A stretch of DNA of 64,000 bases from Conchocele bisecta (lineage: Eukaryota; Mollusca; Bivalvia; Lucinida; Thyasiridae): the NCBI GenBank assembly GCA_029237695.1, contig CM055265.1:114240067-114304066 (forward strand), given 5' to 3'. The notes beneath the pieces were generated by a model that was not told the DNA's origin, did not search any database, and worked only from the letters and a program-made list of their open reading frames with translations. Shown piece after piece: positions 30,393 to 42,465 of this stretch. Made by a program: the position numbers and the translations under genes. The first letter of the stretch is position 1. Each line of letters opens with the position of its first letter.

Positions 30393-30707
30393 TGTAGCCG
30401 ATTTCATCCAACATTGCAAAGTATACTTATCTAGCAAATTATACTTTGAGGGAGTAATCATTTATTTTTGTCAGAAATGCATTATTTCATATAGAACTAA
30501 CGACTGCATATATTCGATGATTAAAAGTATGCAGAATTATTATACTGAATTTATTACATTATCACAGCCAAAATGGCTGTGATAATGTAATAAATTCAGT
30601 ATAATAAAAATCAATAAATTTATCCTTAAATTGAAAATTTCTCCCTCAAAGTATACTTTGCTAGATACATGTAAGTATACTTTGTAATGTTGGTGCAATA
30701 GGCTACT
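30393..30707. mobile_element. MITE family B, full-length
   Basis: GTAGCCGATTTCATCCAACA to GGTGCAATAGGCTAC, with the full central palindrome. It lies 20 bp from the preceding B copy. Confidence 0.7.
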
Positions 30708-31214
30708 GGTCGCATTTCATTCATTGTAATAGCTGTGTTGACATTGGAAAACATAAGCCGACTGAATATGTAACAGTGCAATATGATCTGCAATATGTCC
30801 AATGGTGTAAGGTCCATTTGCCGAGCATGTGAACCGATTAATGGACCGTAACAAGTTGCATTGATGAATATTCATATGCCAGAATAATACAGCTTCCTGT
30901 AAGTGAGCCGTAACGGAAATTAAACTAGCTGGATTCGTGTAACGTGTACAGCAGCACAATTCAATAGATAACGTACGTGTACATGCACTACATTGTATAC
31001 TCAAATGAAACTGTTGTCTTTTGACGTTCGAATTGATTGAACTAGTGAAGTATATGAGGAGTGTTAATGGTAATACAGTTTGGTCTAAATATATTTTATT
31101 CAATTATAACTTTCATCAATTGTCTCAATGTATACAAGCAGCATAAGAGGAATGGAACGACATATTTCTATATTATAGAGTTCTTCTCCTTGAGATACAA
31201 GTTTTATTACGAAA
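30708..31214. other. No gene recognised
   Basis: An open frame of 128 codons on the minus strand (30717-31103) has no family features. Confidence 0.25.
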
Positions 31215-31491
31215 TTTAATTAAAGAGGTCAGGGAAATAACGGGGCTAACTCAATCACCCTTATTCCACTGACCCCTTCAATTATACTTACGTAGAATAT
31301 GATCGCACCAAGCATTGTGCGGTTCAAAGGTTTCAGAAGAATCAACAGTAGTATTTCAGTATGTGAAAACATCATTGCGAACGCGTGATGCAGATAGTCG
31401 TGGGAATCGACCAGTTGCTGGATGTGACATGTACTCTCTCCAGTGTGTATACGCACATGGAATATTAAAGGCATATTACAGAATAAAGTTA
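31215..31491. other. Q-like trace
   Basis: TCAGGGAAATAACGGGGCTA and CACTGACCCC form a weak inverted pair like the 48.93-49.01 kb repeat. Otherwise unassigned. Confidence 0.25.
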
Positions 31492-31737
31492 ACCCTTTGA
31501 ACCCGAAAGCCCGCTATAACGGTTTATGCAAACAGTGCAGATCCAGATGAGCCGGCTCGTAACGAGCCGTCTCATCAGGATCTGCACTTTTTGCAAGTAA
31601 TTTTCATATTTCTTAGAGCAAAAACACCCCCTTTTCATAAATGGACGAATCTGAAAATCATTTTGTGATCATTGGATTGGTCGCAACATTAGCATATCAC
31701 AGTCCATTCCAGTTCCTTAGGGTTGAAAGGGTTAACC
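31492..31737. mobile_element. MITE family L
   Basis: Reverse orientation: AACCCTTTGAACCCGAAAGC to CTTAGGGTTGAAAGGGTTAA, hairpin GCAGATCCAGATGAGCCGGC. Confidence 0.7.
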
Positions 31738-32105
31738 TTACTTATTGTTTGCCTAGTTTCTCGACCAATGAAAGCAGAGCATTTCGTCTGAATTAGTTGC
31801 ATATTGCGACGCTTTCGCAAATATCTATTAAATTAATCATTAAATCTTGCAATAACTCAGCAGTTATATTTAGAACCACTTACACATGCCCCGCCTCGTT
31901 GACGTACTTTCCTGTGACGTGCACCATGTGTACGATCGATTCAGTGTCACACAGTGAATCGTGTAATAGTATCGTTGTTGGAAACACGTTTATGGGCAGC
32001 TCTCCATTATAATAGGCAGGTGCCCGTGATGGGGCGGGGCAACCAATAAGTTAGTTATAGTTCACATATTGAATTTTTGGTAAAGTAATTTATTAAAGAT
32101 TCAAT
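31738..32105. other. No feature recognised
   Basis: No supported gene or repeat. Confidence 0.3.
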
Positions 32106-32443
32106 AATTCCAGCACAAAACTATTTACACAATTCCCTAACATTTGATTGGCCCGTAGCAAGTCTCTGTCCAAAATGTATATCCCAGTAAACTCCCACGC
32201 CGAACTACTTTCCGTAACTTTGAGGCGCAGTTAAAATAATTCTTAAGAAAACGGAAAATAAACACATTTTCTTGATGAATTTATTTAAAATGCTGGAATT
32301 ATAAGGAATGAATGGCCTTTTTGTGGAATTTATCGGGGATATAAACTTGGAAAAGTCGCGGGAATACTGGACGAAGGCCGGAAGGCCTCGCCCAGTATTC
32401 CCGCGACTTTTCCAAGTTCCCAAAAAGGCCCTTCATTCCTATA
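32106..32443. mobile_element. MITE family D
   Basis: ATAATTCCAGCACAAAACTA to CATTCCTATAATA, with the internal hairpin ACTGGACGAAGGCCGGAAGG and complement. Confidence 0.65.
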
Positions 32444-32589
32444 ATATGTAAACAACTATAACTATTATATAAACGTTAGATGAAAATAAACTGAGCTACG
32501 ATACCTCTTTCAAACATTGGGACCAACTCGCATAGAGCACAACATTCACAAATGGTCGGATGTCGACTATCTGAGATGGCAAGGGTTAT

Positions 32590-32834
32590 CCCTTTCAACC
32601 CTAAGGAACTGGAATGGACTGTGATATGCTAATGTTCCGACCAATCCAATGGTCACAAAATGATTTTCAGATTCGTCCATTTATGAAAAGGGGGTGTTTT
32701 TGTTCTAAGAAATATTAAAATTACTTTCAAAAAGTGCAGATCCTGATGAGACGGCTCGTTACGAGCCGGCTTATCTGAATATGCACTTTTTGCATAAACC
32801 GCTATAGCGGAATTTCGGGTTCAAAGGGTTAAAC
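32590..32834. mobile_element. MITE family L
   Basis: Forward orientation: ATCCCTTTCAACCCTAAGGA to TTCGGGTTCAAAGGGTTAA. Confidence 0.7.
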
Positions 32835-33044
32835 TAAAAAATAGCCATACCGTAGGGAAAACCAACGCTTTTTTCGTATTTTATCCTTATTATCATTACC
32901 AAGATATTGCATTTTACATACACGGAGTTGGACATGGCGTTGGTGGACATTTAGTGCGCATGCGTGACATAGGTACATGCACCGTGTATAAAATCATTTC
33001 CGTTTTGAAATGCTTCAGATAGTCGGTTACAACAATGCAAAATC

Positions 33045-33461
33045 AAGGTGTATGATCACGTGGTACTAACAACAACAACAAGTACTGAAACTTCCAGAAT
33101 CCATCTGATTCAAAGTACGTATTCTTTTATATTGTCCTTATTACGTAACGGATTTTGATGAAATATGGCGCATCAAACGCGTCTTGTTAAGCTGCATTTG
33201 GTGGTCTCTGTATTTTCGCCCAAACTTATAACGTTTTTGCGAATAATCGATGTCCGTGTCTACCGACACGGAAATCGATTCTTCGCAAAGACGACATAAG
33301 TCTGTGCCGAACTCCATGGACCACCAAATGCAGCTCTTGAAGACGCGTTTGCTGCACCATATTTCATCAAAATCCGTAGCATATTAAGGAAACTATCAAA
33401 TAATACTTACTTTAGAGTGGGCGACGTTGTTGTTGTTGTAACTACGTGATCATGCACCTTG
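33045..33461. mobile_element. 417-bp foldback element
   Basis: AAGGTGTATGATCACGTGGT pairs with ACTACGTGATCATGCACCTT. Further paired blocks (AACAACAACAACA; GACGCGTTTG; TGCATTTGGTGGTC) lead to a centre of GTCCGTGTCTACCGACACGG at about 33252. No coding capacity. Confidence 0.6.
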
Positions 33462-33525
33462 AAAATGTACATTGCATGAACAAAGAAGTAACGGATTCCA
33501 TGAAAATTATCCTCCTTCCATGCGC

Positions 33526-33851
33526 AGTGGAACCTTTCTGTAAACCGGACGCCTAGAAAAATAAGTTTGCTTACTTTTGATGGGTTTCACTCTAATTTAT
33601 ATACACTGCTAATGCGTCTTCACGTTAGCAATCAGCAGAAGCATGTCTCCGCACCTGGATTACAGTGGAGCCTCTCTAAACCGGTTTAGAGAGGTTCCAC
33701 TGTACATGTACGTATACATGGTTGAAACAAGAAACTATCCAACTGCAAACTATTGTTTGAAAAATTGTGTACATAGTTCACAATTCATTTCCTACACTGG
33801 ACACCATGGGACTTCCCCAGGGCATCCGATGTAGCGAGGTTTCACTGTATT
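33526..33851. mobile_element. Family G (pogo-like) element with a nested G palindrome
   Basis: Outer ends GTGGAACCTTTCTGTAAACC and GTAGCGAGGTTTCACTGTA. Nested at 33661-33704 is a 44-bp perfect palindrome TACAGTGGAGCCTCTCTAAA / complement, essentially two fused termini. Confidence 0.55.
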
Positions 33852-34313
33852 GCTCAAATATGAACAAGACATGTGTGTGTGCTTTGTGATCATGAACACA
33901 CCTTACCATAGGTAAAAAAGTTCAGTGTACACTATGACATTAAGGGAAAAATACAAAGGATGTCCGATTAGCGTGTTTGTATTTTACATTTCACAACGTA
34001 CATGTACCGCTATACATAAGCGATATGAACTCGCATGACAGTCGGTCGTGTGTGCTTTGAGAGGATGAACGCACGTTATCAATATCACTGATAATAAATT
34101 GCAGTGAAGGCTTTGAAGATTAACAAGAAATATGTTATCTCCACAAAAAATGATCACTTGCGGAACTAGAGATTGAAAGTGATATAACATATAAAAACGA
34201 GCAAACATAAGGTTTTCGGAGTGTCCGGTATAGCGAGTTTTTACTAAATTGTACAATATACTTCTGTACATGCGGGTATTGTCACGGTAACATGCAGTCG
34301 GCAATGCTAATAC
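33852..34313. other. Mostly unassigned; G-like traces
   Basis: A GTGTCCGGTATAGCGAG string (about 34220-34237) is a family G end; TGTGATCATGAACACACCTTA-like sequence (33885-33905) resembles G interior. No gene. Confidence 0.3.
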
Positions 34314-34925
34314 TGCGATGGGAGTTTATAGCCATATGGCCACACTTTTTCCATTGCCCACTTATAGCTTCATATGGTCGCAATTGAAGGGGAGAGCGGA
34401 AGAAGGAGGCTAACTGCCAAATGGAGTTAGCCACCTTCTTACACTGCCCACTTCAATTGTCAATGCTTATTTATACGGTGTGTGTGTGCTTATAGGTATA
34501 TAATGCGATGGGAGATTATAGTCATATGGACACAGATTAAGGAGGGAGTTAGCCCGCCTTTTTTTCATTGCCCACTTCAAGGTTAATTGCTTATACATAT
34601 AATGCGATGGGGGCTTATAGCTTCGTATGGTCGCAAATGACGGGACATCGTAAGAAGGGGCGAAGTCCGCAATGGAATTCAAATGCCAATGTTTATAATG
34701 CGAAGTGGGTTTATTGTTATATGATCGCAGATGAAAGAGTCAGGGGAAGAAGGGAACTATCTCCCAATGTAGTTAGCCCCTTTCTTCAAATGCCCACTTC
34801 AAATTTCAATGATTATGCCAATGGTTTACAGCTATATAGTATGCTCACAAATGAAGGGAGAACAGTGGAAGAATGGACTAAATTCCCCGTGAAATTCACC
34901 CCCCTTTTTCACGGCCAACTACAAA
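34314..34925. repeat. Family Q imperfect tandem repeats
   Basis: Units beginning ATGCGATGGGAGTTTATAG or variants recur at about 34314, 34503, 34600 and 34697, with a weak fifth near 34820. Most contain a GGTCGCAAATGA-type string and a TGCCCACTTCAA-type end. The 125-codon open frame across it is a repeat by-product. Confidence 0.5.
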
Positions 34926-35233
34926 TGCGAAAGAGAAACAGGTAACACAATATAAATTATCTCTCACATGCATAGATCGTATAGTATAATTACCTGGTGA
35001 TGGCCTACTTTATCCGGTTGATGCCTCAATTACACATTCTGTATAATAGCTCAGGTTGTAAGGGCGTGAACACATCTCATCTCCGTTACATTCCAACACA
35101 AATGTTGTTCATGTTCACTCACGTATCCAATGAACGGTTACCCATTACATGTAAGCTTCGAATCGTTCTTGTTGGCTTTCAATTGTTCTTCAATTGCCCG
35201 TTCAGTCTGCTCTGTTACATATTAAATATTGCC
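34926..35233. other. No feature recognised
   Basis: No supported gene or repeat. Confidence 0.3.
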
Positions 35234-35296
35234 AATCACTACAGATACAGATGAGACGGCTCGCAACGAGCCGTCTCATCTGCATCTGTAGTGATT
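35234..35296. repeat. 63-bp perfect palindrome
   Basis: AATCACTACAGATACAGATG pairs with its complement around GGCTCGCAACGAGCC, the same loop motif as family L. It is a free-standing L-type hairpin. Confidence 0.6.
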
Positions 35297-35822
35297 GAAT
35301 ACTTGTTATTGTGTTTTATTATTGTTATTTAGTTATCGGAGCAATGGAATAACGCAAACTCTAGCACAGAGAGACAAATGTCCCAAGTTTACACATTGAC
35401 TGAACTGATTAAACTAATCAAAGTCGCATATGCTACAATATATTATTCACTGTGAAATCGGAGATTCAAACGCAAAAGTACAGTGATTTTTCATTTAAAT
35501 TGCAAGAACGTGTCCTGAAAATCATCACTGAACTAATTAAGCAGAATACTAATATACGAAATTTACATCTGCTACTTGTACAATAAATACCCAATTAAAT
35601 ACATAATTATTTTTGTATTTAAATTGCAAAAAAAGTATCTTTAAAATTCGTCACTGCAGTGGTGAAACAAGTGGCATTTGTATGGCGGCAAAATATCTCA
35701 ATTAAACGGAAATAACCGTTGTTTTATGAAATGTAATTTAAACGTAGAGATACGATGCATGTTATGTAATTGTAAGCACTTGTAATTGAAAGGCATCACC
35801 GGTAATTTGCCGGAAACTGGGT
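35297..35822. other. No feature recognised
   Basis: AT-rich; weak internal similarity between about 35390-35480 and 35530-35620 (AAATTGCAA-type strings). No gene. Confidence 0.3.
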
Positions 35823-36065
35823 GCCGTTTCACTAAACTTCATACGACTAAAATGTTCGTAAGTGCAAATTTAGGATCATCTGGAAATTTCAATTGATAGA
35901 TTTACATTTATTGAGCATAGGCTGCACATGCAGTCTATGCTCAATAAATGTAAATCCAGTAATTAATTATTTACAAGAACACATTGTTATTGTGAAATTT
36001 ACAGACTATCATAATTTTTCACTTACGAACATTTTAGTCGTACGAAGTTTAGTGAAACGGTCCCC
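35823..36065. mobile_element. MITE family A, full-length
   Basis: Both termini and the centre (GGCTGCACATGCAGTC) are intact. Confidence 0.7.
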
Positions 36066-36520
36066 TGCACCGTAATTGCCGAGTATCCATCTCCATCTAT
36101 CCATAACACATTCGCTAAAACTTTCCAAAAATATTTTGAAGAAAAAAAAACAACAACCAAGTTTGGTATTAATAAATCCTTAATGAAGTAACGAAAACAA
36201 AAACCTATTTCGTATATTTACACAAATATCCGATGTAATATCACGATAGAAATCCAATTGAACTACAGCAATATATACGGCTTTCTCACTATTCAATTGG
36301 TTGAATGTACTCGCCGTGATTCCGAGCGCGTTTTATGTCGATCGAAGCATCATAGCGGGCGATAACCGCGAGTAAATTTGTCAATCACAGAGCAGCGAAA
36401 TTGTTTTGACCCTTCCAGTCGGCCGTTAATATAGACACTATTATCGCCTGTCGGTGTCCGCGAGAAAACTCACTCCCGTCACACGGATCCCGGCGAATGG
36501 ATTGGCGAAATATACAGTGG
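36066..36520. other. No gene recognised
   Basis: 36300-36500 is GC-richer with several CG dinucleotides, but no gene or repeat is supported. Confidence 0.3.
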
Positions 36521-36760
36521 AGCCTCACTAAACTGGACACCCTGGGAGTTCCCCAGGATGTCCAGTTTAGAGAGGTACCACTGTGCCTGTAAATATATAC
36601 AGTGGAACATCACTAAACCGGAAATTCTTGGAGTATTTCATGGTGGTCATGTTAGAGAGGTTCCAACGTAGCTGTAAATATACAGCAGAAACACACTACG
36701 CCCGGCACCATTGGGATCTCCTAGAGGGAGGTTCCGCTGTACTAGTAAATATTATTACCC
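36521..36760. mobile_element. Series of family G (pogo-like) ends
   Basis: A palindrome at 36521-36583 (CAGTGGAGCCTCACTAAACT / complement), followed at 36600 by CAGTGGAACATCACTAAACC and then several GAGAGGTTCCAAC or GGAGGTTCCGCTGTA ends to about 36741. Fragmented tandem insertions. Confidence 0.5.
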
Positions 36761-37055
36761 AACTTCCTATATACATGTACATGTAAGTTGATATTCCATA
36801 GTTTTGACTAATCCCCTGGGTTTTTACGTGCCTGGGCAATAGTTCCGCGTGCCCGGTCAACAGCTCCACGTGACCGGCCAATATAGTTAAACCTTTCACC
36901 CCTGAAAATCATTATTTTTTGTCGACGATTACGTCATAAAATGTACTTACATGTATACGTTTTAAGGCACGTGCAGTTTGTTAATCGACTTAAATTCCGG
37001 TAACAAAAATCCGTAATATATTCAGATCGCCACTACGCAACTTTAAGTATACGTT
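36761..37055. other. No feature recognised
   Basis: No supported gene or repeat. Confidence 0.3.
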
Positions 37056-37140
37056 AGATCACGGTTCGTCCGCATGTACGAGGAGATAATCCGCGAGCTT
37101 TAGCGAGCGGATCATCGCTCGTACATGCGGACAAACGTGA
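37056..37140. repeat. 85-bp imperfect palindrome
   Basis: GATCACGGTTCGTCCGCATG pairs with its complement around GCGAGCTTTAGCGAGCGG. Confidence 0.5.
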
Positions 37141-37344
37141 TCTAACTTATTTATCACATCCGCATGCACATACATTGCACACAAGCTGTGTTAATACAGA
37201 AACAACACCCGTGTCAAAGATGTGATAATAAAGTATATACAGTACAGTTAACACATGCCCGCGAATTTACATTCCACAAACCACCAACCGTATACTGGTG
37301 TCAATAGTCAACTTCGACGTACATAAGCTCCATCGTTGCATTTT

Positions 37345-37460
37345 TTAGGGACTCGCCGAATTTGGCGGTGCCCTATATGTTTTGCCCTGTCTGTCCGTCT
37401 GTCTGTTCGTCCGTTTATTTTTTTGGACAGTTTCTCAAATCATCTATAGGGGCCCTAAGT
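37345..37460. mobile_element. Family Y-like repeat with GTCTGTCCGT stretch
   Basis: GACTCGCCGAATTTGGCGG, then CTGTCCGTCTGTCTGTTCGT; similar strings occur at 49730 and 54710. No coding capacity. Confidence 0.35.
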
Positions 37461-37745
37461 GCGTCGACAGACCACTTTTTCTAGTTTATTGGGATACGTT
37501 TTATACTTTTAGATGTAACTGACATTATTAGTTTTTTTTGCAATTACTGAAAACCATCTAAATTAGCAGGAATTACATAATTTCGTCGTATTATTTAATA
37601 ATTAGATTCGACAAAAATCCACGACATTGCATTTGAAAATTAAATCATTAGTGAGCAGCATTAATCCATTTCAAGCCGGATACCCATTCACAGGTATCTA
37701 AATTTACAATTTGTTTTAATTCTATTTTCCTCATTTATCAATTAA
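37461..37745. other. No feature recognised
   Basis: AT-rich, unassigned. Confidence 0.3.
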
Positions 37746-37816
37746 AGTATATGTTGTTACCACTCATTTGAACCGTCTCGGCGAGACGGTTCAAATGAGT
37801 GGTAACAACATATATT
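37746..37816. mobile_element. Family J palindrome, copy 1
   Basis: AAGTATATGTTGTTACCACT pairs with its complement around CCGTCTCGGCGAGACGG; perfect over about 35 bp per arm. Confidence 0.65.
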
Positions 37817-38154
37817 TCTGTGAAAAAAAAAAGAGAAAAAAAAATAACGAGAAAAAGTTTGTGTCTTCATCATGAAAAGGGGTAATATAATAAAGTACAG
37901 ACACTACTGTTAACACATGTTCACGAATATACGTTCCACAATCCACCAACCGTATACTGGTGTGAATATTCGACCTCTACTTATAAGCTGCATCGTACAT
38001 CCACTGGAGGCTACGATCATATCGGGATGGATATGTTGGGAGCTTGTTATCTTGCACTGGCGCATATTCCTGAAAACGAACCTAATAACATAAGCAGCGC
38101 CGGCACGGTTGAATTGTTCTCGTGTAAGTCATGGGCGTTTACATATGCACATGT
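37817..38154. other. No feature recognised
   Basis: An A-rich run at 37820-37855; no gene. Confidence 0.3.
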
Positions 38155-38376
38155 ACAGTGGACCCTCTCTAAACCGAACACCAATAGCACATAATATGTG
38201 ATCTTATTTTGATGTGTTTCTGGGTAATTTATCCCCGAAGATACTGTCTGTTCATGATCGCATATCACGCAAATATGTGCTACAATGGTTATATGCCTGA
38301 TTTACAGTGAAACGTCTATAAACCGTACACCCTGGGGGCCCCCAGGGTGTCCGGTTTATAGACGTTTCACTGTACA
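38155..38376. mobile_element. Family G (pogo-like) element
   Basis: Ends ACAGTGGACCCTCTCTAAAC and the palindromic right end (AACGTCTATAAACC ... GACGTTTCACTGTA). Interior TGTTCATGATCGCATATCAC as in other G copies. Confidence 0.6.
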
Positions 38377-38454
38377 CTGTATATGGGAACGCATTTAAAG
38401 CATAGTGTTGCTTCTAAGACTTGCCATGACATACTGTTAGCTTATTAATATCTG

Positions 38455-38530
38455 AGACACGCCATGTGATTGTGGGTCTAATCAGAGGTGTGATTTTCAT
38501 GAAATATATTTACAAAATTCCATCTGCTAT
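38455..38530. mobile_element. MITE family M fragment
   Basis: GAGACACGCCATGTGATTGT onward, left end only. Confidence 0.5.
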
Positions 38531-38630
38531 GAAAGGTTCGTTAACTTTTGACGCACAGTCTGACCAGTGCCTACACCGTTCTCTATTTACATGAAGTCGT
38601 GTAAGTAACCTCACTATCCTTGGTGAATAT

Positions 38631-39066
38631 ATTATAGGAATGAATGACCTTTTTGTGGAATTTATCGGGGTATAAACTTGGAAAAATCGCGAGAATACTG
38701 GACGAAGCGATAAAAAAATACAATTTTCGAAAAAAAAAAAATAAAAAGATTTTTTTTTTGATGTTTTCGAAAATTGTAATTTTTTAAGGCCTCGTCCAGT
38801 ATTCCCCCGCAACTTTTCCAAGTTTATATCCCCGATTAATTCCACAAAAAAGGCCATTCATTCCTTATAATTCCAACATTTGAAATAAATTCATCAAGAA
38901 AATGTATTTATTTTCCGTTTTCTTAAGAATTATTTTAAATGCACCTCACGGTTACGGAAAGTAGTTCGGCGTGGGAGTTTACTGGGATATAAATTTTGGA
39001 CCGAGACTTGCTACGAGTCAATCAAATGTTAGGGAATTGTGTAAATATGTTTGTGCTGGAATTATT
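38631..39066. mobile_element. MITE family D, enlarged centre
   Basis: ATTATAGGAATGAATGACCT to GTGCTGGAATTATTG. The hairpin apex holds an extra inverted segment of about 75 bp with AAAATTGTAATT-type and A-rich runs (38705-38785). Confidence 0.6.
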
Positions 39067-39136
39067 GTACGTGTATTCCACTGGATGAATATGCCGGAAG
39101 GTCATGATGACTGTTGAACATGTAGCAAGTCATACT

Positions 39137-39634
39137 TTAAAGGCACATGCCCACTCAGTAGTCACAATATGTTCTTTATATCAGAGACATCATCTGAGAA
39201 ATTTGTTTCTGCCAAAATAAAAAATCATTCACCAATACCCCACGTATTGATTAGCATTTTATATGAGACGTAAATTTCCACACTGATATCAGGGGCGATA
39301 ACCGTGTTTCCATAAAATGTTAACGGACATTAATATGTATTCTCTGTATTTATTTTTGATGTGCAATGATCATACTTTATAATCTGTCGAAAATATTTCT
39401 TTTTCAGGTGACGCATTTAATTAGTATAAATAATTAAAGAATATCATGCCTTGTTTGCATATGAAAATGGCCTGATACCACCGTGAGTCACTATCAGTAA
39501 AATAAATATTACTAAATGATTATATCTGTATAGCGGGCACTCGTAATATTTAGAACTGGTTGAATAGTGACACAATTATACACTTATTTAATTCCTGTGA
39601 ACACCATTGTGTGCGTACTGAGTGGGCATGTACT
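39137..39634. mobile_element. Family E element, full-length
   Basis: Inverted termini AGGCACATGCCCACTCAGTA and ACTGAGTGGGCATGTAC. Interior includes ATCAGGGGCGATAACCGTGT and GCATTTAATTAGTATAAATA. Length about 500 bp; no long open frame. Confidence 0.65.
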
Positions 39635-39828
39635 ATTGAAGACAACAATATGAACGTATGTAGTTGAACCGTCCACGTTATCTAGTCCGGCGTCTACATT
39701 CATATCTTTTTCACAGACAAAACACCTCTAAAACTATGATTGTGTAAGTAAACGACTGATATAATCGAACAGATACATACAGTATGTCTGAGACAAGCAT
39801 GCCTGTCAAGACTAACCTGATGCCAGCT

Positions 39829-40061
39829 TAACCCTTTCAACCCTAAGGAACTGGAATGGACTGTGATATGATAATGTTCCGACCAATCCAATGGTCACAA
39901 AATGATTTTCAGATTCGTCCTTTTATGAAAAGGGGGTGTTTTTGTTCTAAGAAATATTAAAATTACTTTCAAAAAGTGCAGATCCTGATGAGACGGCTCG
40001 TTATCTGGATCTGCACTTTTTGCACAAACCGCTATAGCGGGATTTCGGGTTCAAAGGGTTA
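39829..40061. mobile_element. MITE family L, hairpin apex deleted
   Basis: TTAACCCTTTCAACCCTAAG to CGGGTTCAAAGGGTTA. The second half of the GGCTCGTTACGAGCC apex is missing. Confidence 0.65.
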
Positions 40062-40495
40062 CAGGTACATGTTCTTTATATGAATTAAATAAGTGTATAT
40101 TTGTGTCACTATTCCACCAGTTCTAAACAATACGAGTGCCCGCTGTACAGATATAATCATTTAGTAATGTTTATTTTACTGATAGTGACGCGCGGTGGTA
40201 TCAGGCTATTTTTCTATGCAAATGAGGCATGATAGTTTTTAATTATTTATACTAATTAAATGCGTCAACTTAATACATAATATTTCCGACAGATTATAAA
40301 GTATGAACATTGCACATCAAAAAATAAATACAGAGAATAAATAGTACTGTCCGTTAATATTTTAAAGAATCACGGTTATCGCCCCTGATATCAGTGTGGA
40401 ATTATACATCTGATATAAAATGTATAATAATGCCAATCATAACGTGGGGTAATGGTTAATGAATGTTTACTGTGCCAGAAAATATCTCACATGAT
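40062..40495. mobile_element. Family E element, reverse orientation, ends worn
   Basis: The interior is the reverse complement of the 39.1-39.6 kb copy (ATTAAATAAGTGTATA ... CACGGTTATCGCCCCTGATA). It lies 430 bp away in inverted arrangement, with an L element between. Confidence 0.55.
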
Positions 40496-41311
40496 GAATC
40501 TGATATATGATTTCACCAAAATTGCAAAGTATACTTAGCTTACTTGAAGGAGAAAGTGTCAATTTAAAGGCCCTGAACGGCTCAGTATTAAAAATTTCCG
40601 ATGTTTTCAAACACAAAAAACATGTTTGGCAACTGATTTAGTACACAAAACTAACATATACTGCCTAATAGATAGATCTCAAGTCTTGAGATTTACATCT
40701 TAATCGCAATGTGAAGACAACAAAAACTTGTTTTGTGTACCACTCAGTGCAAAATGTCAATATTGACAATTTCATTTCCGTAACCCAACGGCTTCGGCTC
40801 GGAAGCGAGTCGATAAACTCCGGCTATCGAAATTTATCGGCCGCGAATCGGGGAGTTGAGGAGTTGATCCGAGCGTCTATCGGAAAATCGATCTGGCTTT
40901 GAAACACGCACCTGTTGTTTGTTTATCAACAAATATTGATATTTTCAGCGACTACAAACTCATTTTTGTACCAAAATGAATGCAAACAGTTTCAAAGTGT
41001 GTGTAAATAGAAACCTGTTGGATTTATGTATCGGAAAACCCAATAGGAGGCCAAATTCGGCAACTTGAGCCGTATAGGGGCTTTATGGTTACATTTATTA
41101 ATTTTTATTATACTTAATTTATTACATTATCACAGCATTGGCTGTGATAATGTAATAAATTCAGTATAATACTTCTGCATACTTTTAATCATCAAATGTA
41201 TGCAGTCGTTAGTTCTATATGAAATAACGCATTTCGGGAAAAATACATGATTACTCCCTCAAAGTATACTTAGCTGGATAAGTGTGCTTAGCAATATTGG
41301 TGAAATCGGCT
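40496..41311. mobile_element. MITE family B split by a 519-bp element
   Basis: B left part 40503-40565 and right part 41085-41311. The interrupting element, 40566-41084, has 19-bp imperfect inverted termini: AAAGGCCCTGAACGGCTCA against the complement of TGAGCCGTATAGGGGCTTT (15 of 19 match). It is GC-richer in its middle (about 40790-40900) and has no long open frame. I see no other copy in the window. Confidence 0.55.
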
Positions 41312-41931
41312 ACTGAACAATATTGATGAGGTTATGACAAGTAGAGGCATTGCTGGTCAATTGTGGTCAGTTGGCACAACAGGTTTGTTAGCTACAATAA
41401 TTATGTTATCTACGGCTACAATTTGACCCATTCAAAAATGTGAGCAACCGAAGTGCATACCCGAACCTGTTGTATGTACATGTATGTTCGTTAATAATAA
41501 TTCATCGACACAATTTCGATAGTTTTATATCGCTAACGTATCACGCCGGATAACCAATTGCAGAAATCACTCTTGCATGTGTTACATTAAAGAGATGGGG
41601 TTAAATTGCTACCCTCGCGAGAGGTATGTGGCGGGGTGGCAGTTTTGTTTCTACAGTTGTGTGTGATAGGATAAACTGCTAGACGTAGCCCTAAATGTAA
41701 GAAATCCAATTTATCCCGCCATCGTCTAGACTAGATGTACATGTAGGTGTTAGACGTGCCAAAACACACATTTAGACAACCCAACCTTCGATTACATGTA
41801 CATGTACATGTACACAAGGGCATCGTCAGAGAAGTTCGATGGGCTCGTACGAACATGCAGGATTTTTAAAAAAATCAGGTCATCGATAGCTATGTGCAAT
41901 GCACGAATGAGTATACATTATATTATTCAAA
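41312..41931. other. Mostly unassigned; family Z fragment
   Basis: 41579-41650 (AAAGAGATGGGGTTAAATTG; TACCCTCGCGAGAG) is inverted-homologous to 44760-44835. ATGTACATGTACATGTACA lies at about 41795-41813. No gene. Confidence 0.35.
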
Positions 41932-42020
41932 TGAAAATTGGCATATTGCAATACATTTGGCTGGGTTTTGTTAGTAGCTAACAAAACCCAGCCGAATGTA
42001 TTGCAATATGCCAATTTTCA
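41932..42020. repeat. 89-bp perfect palindrome
   Basis: TGAAAATTGGCATATTGCAA pairs with its complement around GTTAGTAGCTAAC; essentially one mismatch. Confidence 0.65.
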
Positions 42021-42194
42021 GAATGACGTTTCTTAAATTGACCCAATACACTTTGCCCAGGAGGTAGTTACATGGCAACATAAACCTGTAAGGGGTCCAG
42101 TGGAACCCATGGACCCATTACATATTTCGGTTGCTTCACAGCTGAATATTGAACCCCCTTTTCAAACATGCTGGTGACGCCCATGTGTACATGT

Positions 42195-42465
42195 TGGTGT
42201 TTATCCCATCAACACAGTGCGTATGTGCAGTGAAACACGGTGCCGTGAAACATTTTTGATATCCAGTCAATACTATTTTTTTGCATTTTACAGCCATTTG
42301 TAGGTGTTGACCGGATAAATAGAATAGTAGGTTAGTGCCGTGAATGGGAAAAAATATCTGGCGCGGCACGGAAACGGGATGTGCTCGGCAGAGCCTCGCC
42401 CATCCCGTTTCCTGAGCCTTGCCAGATATTTTTTCCCATTCACGGCACCAACCTACTATTCTCTA
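42195..42465. mobile_element. Family F element
   Basis: TATCCCATCAACACAGTGCG, then GGTGTTGACCGGATAAATAG and a hairpin (ATCTGGCGCGGCACGGAAAC / complement) ending CCTACTATTCTCTATG. Confidence 0.6.

Noticed and set aside
34568..34945. 125-codon plus-strand open frame
   Set aside because: Lies within imperfect tandem repeats (family Q) and shows no family features.
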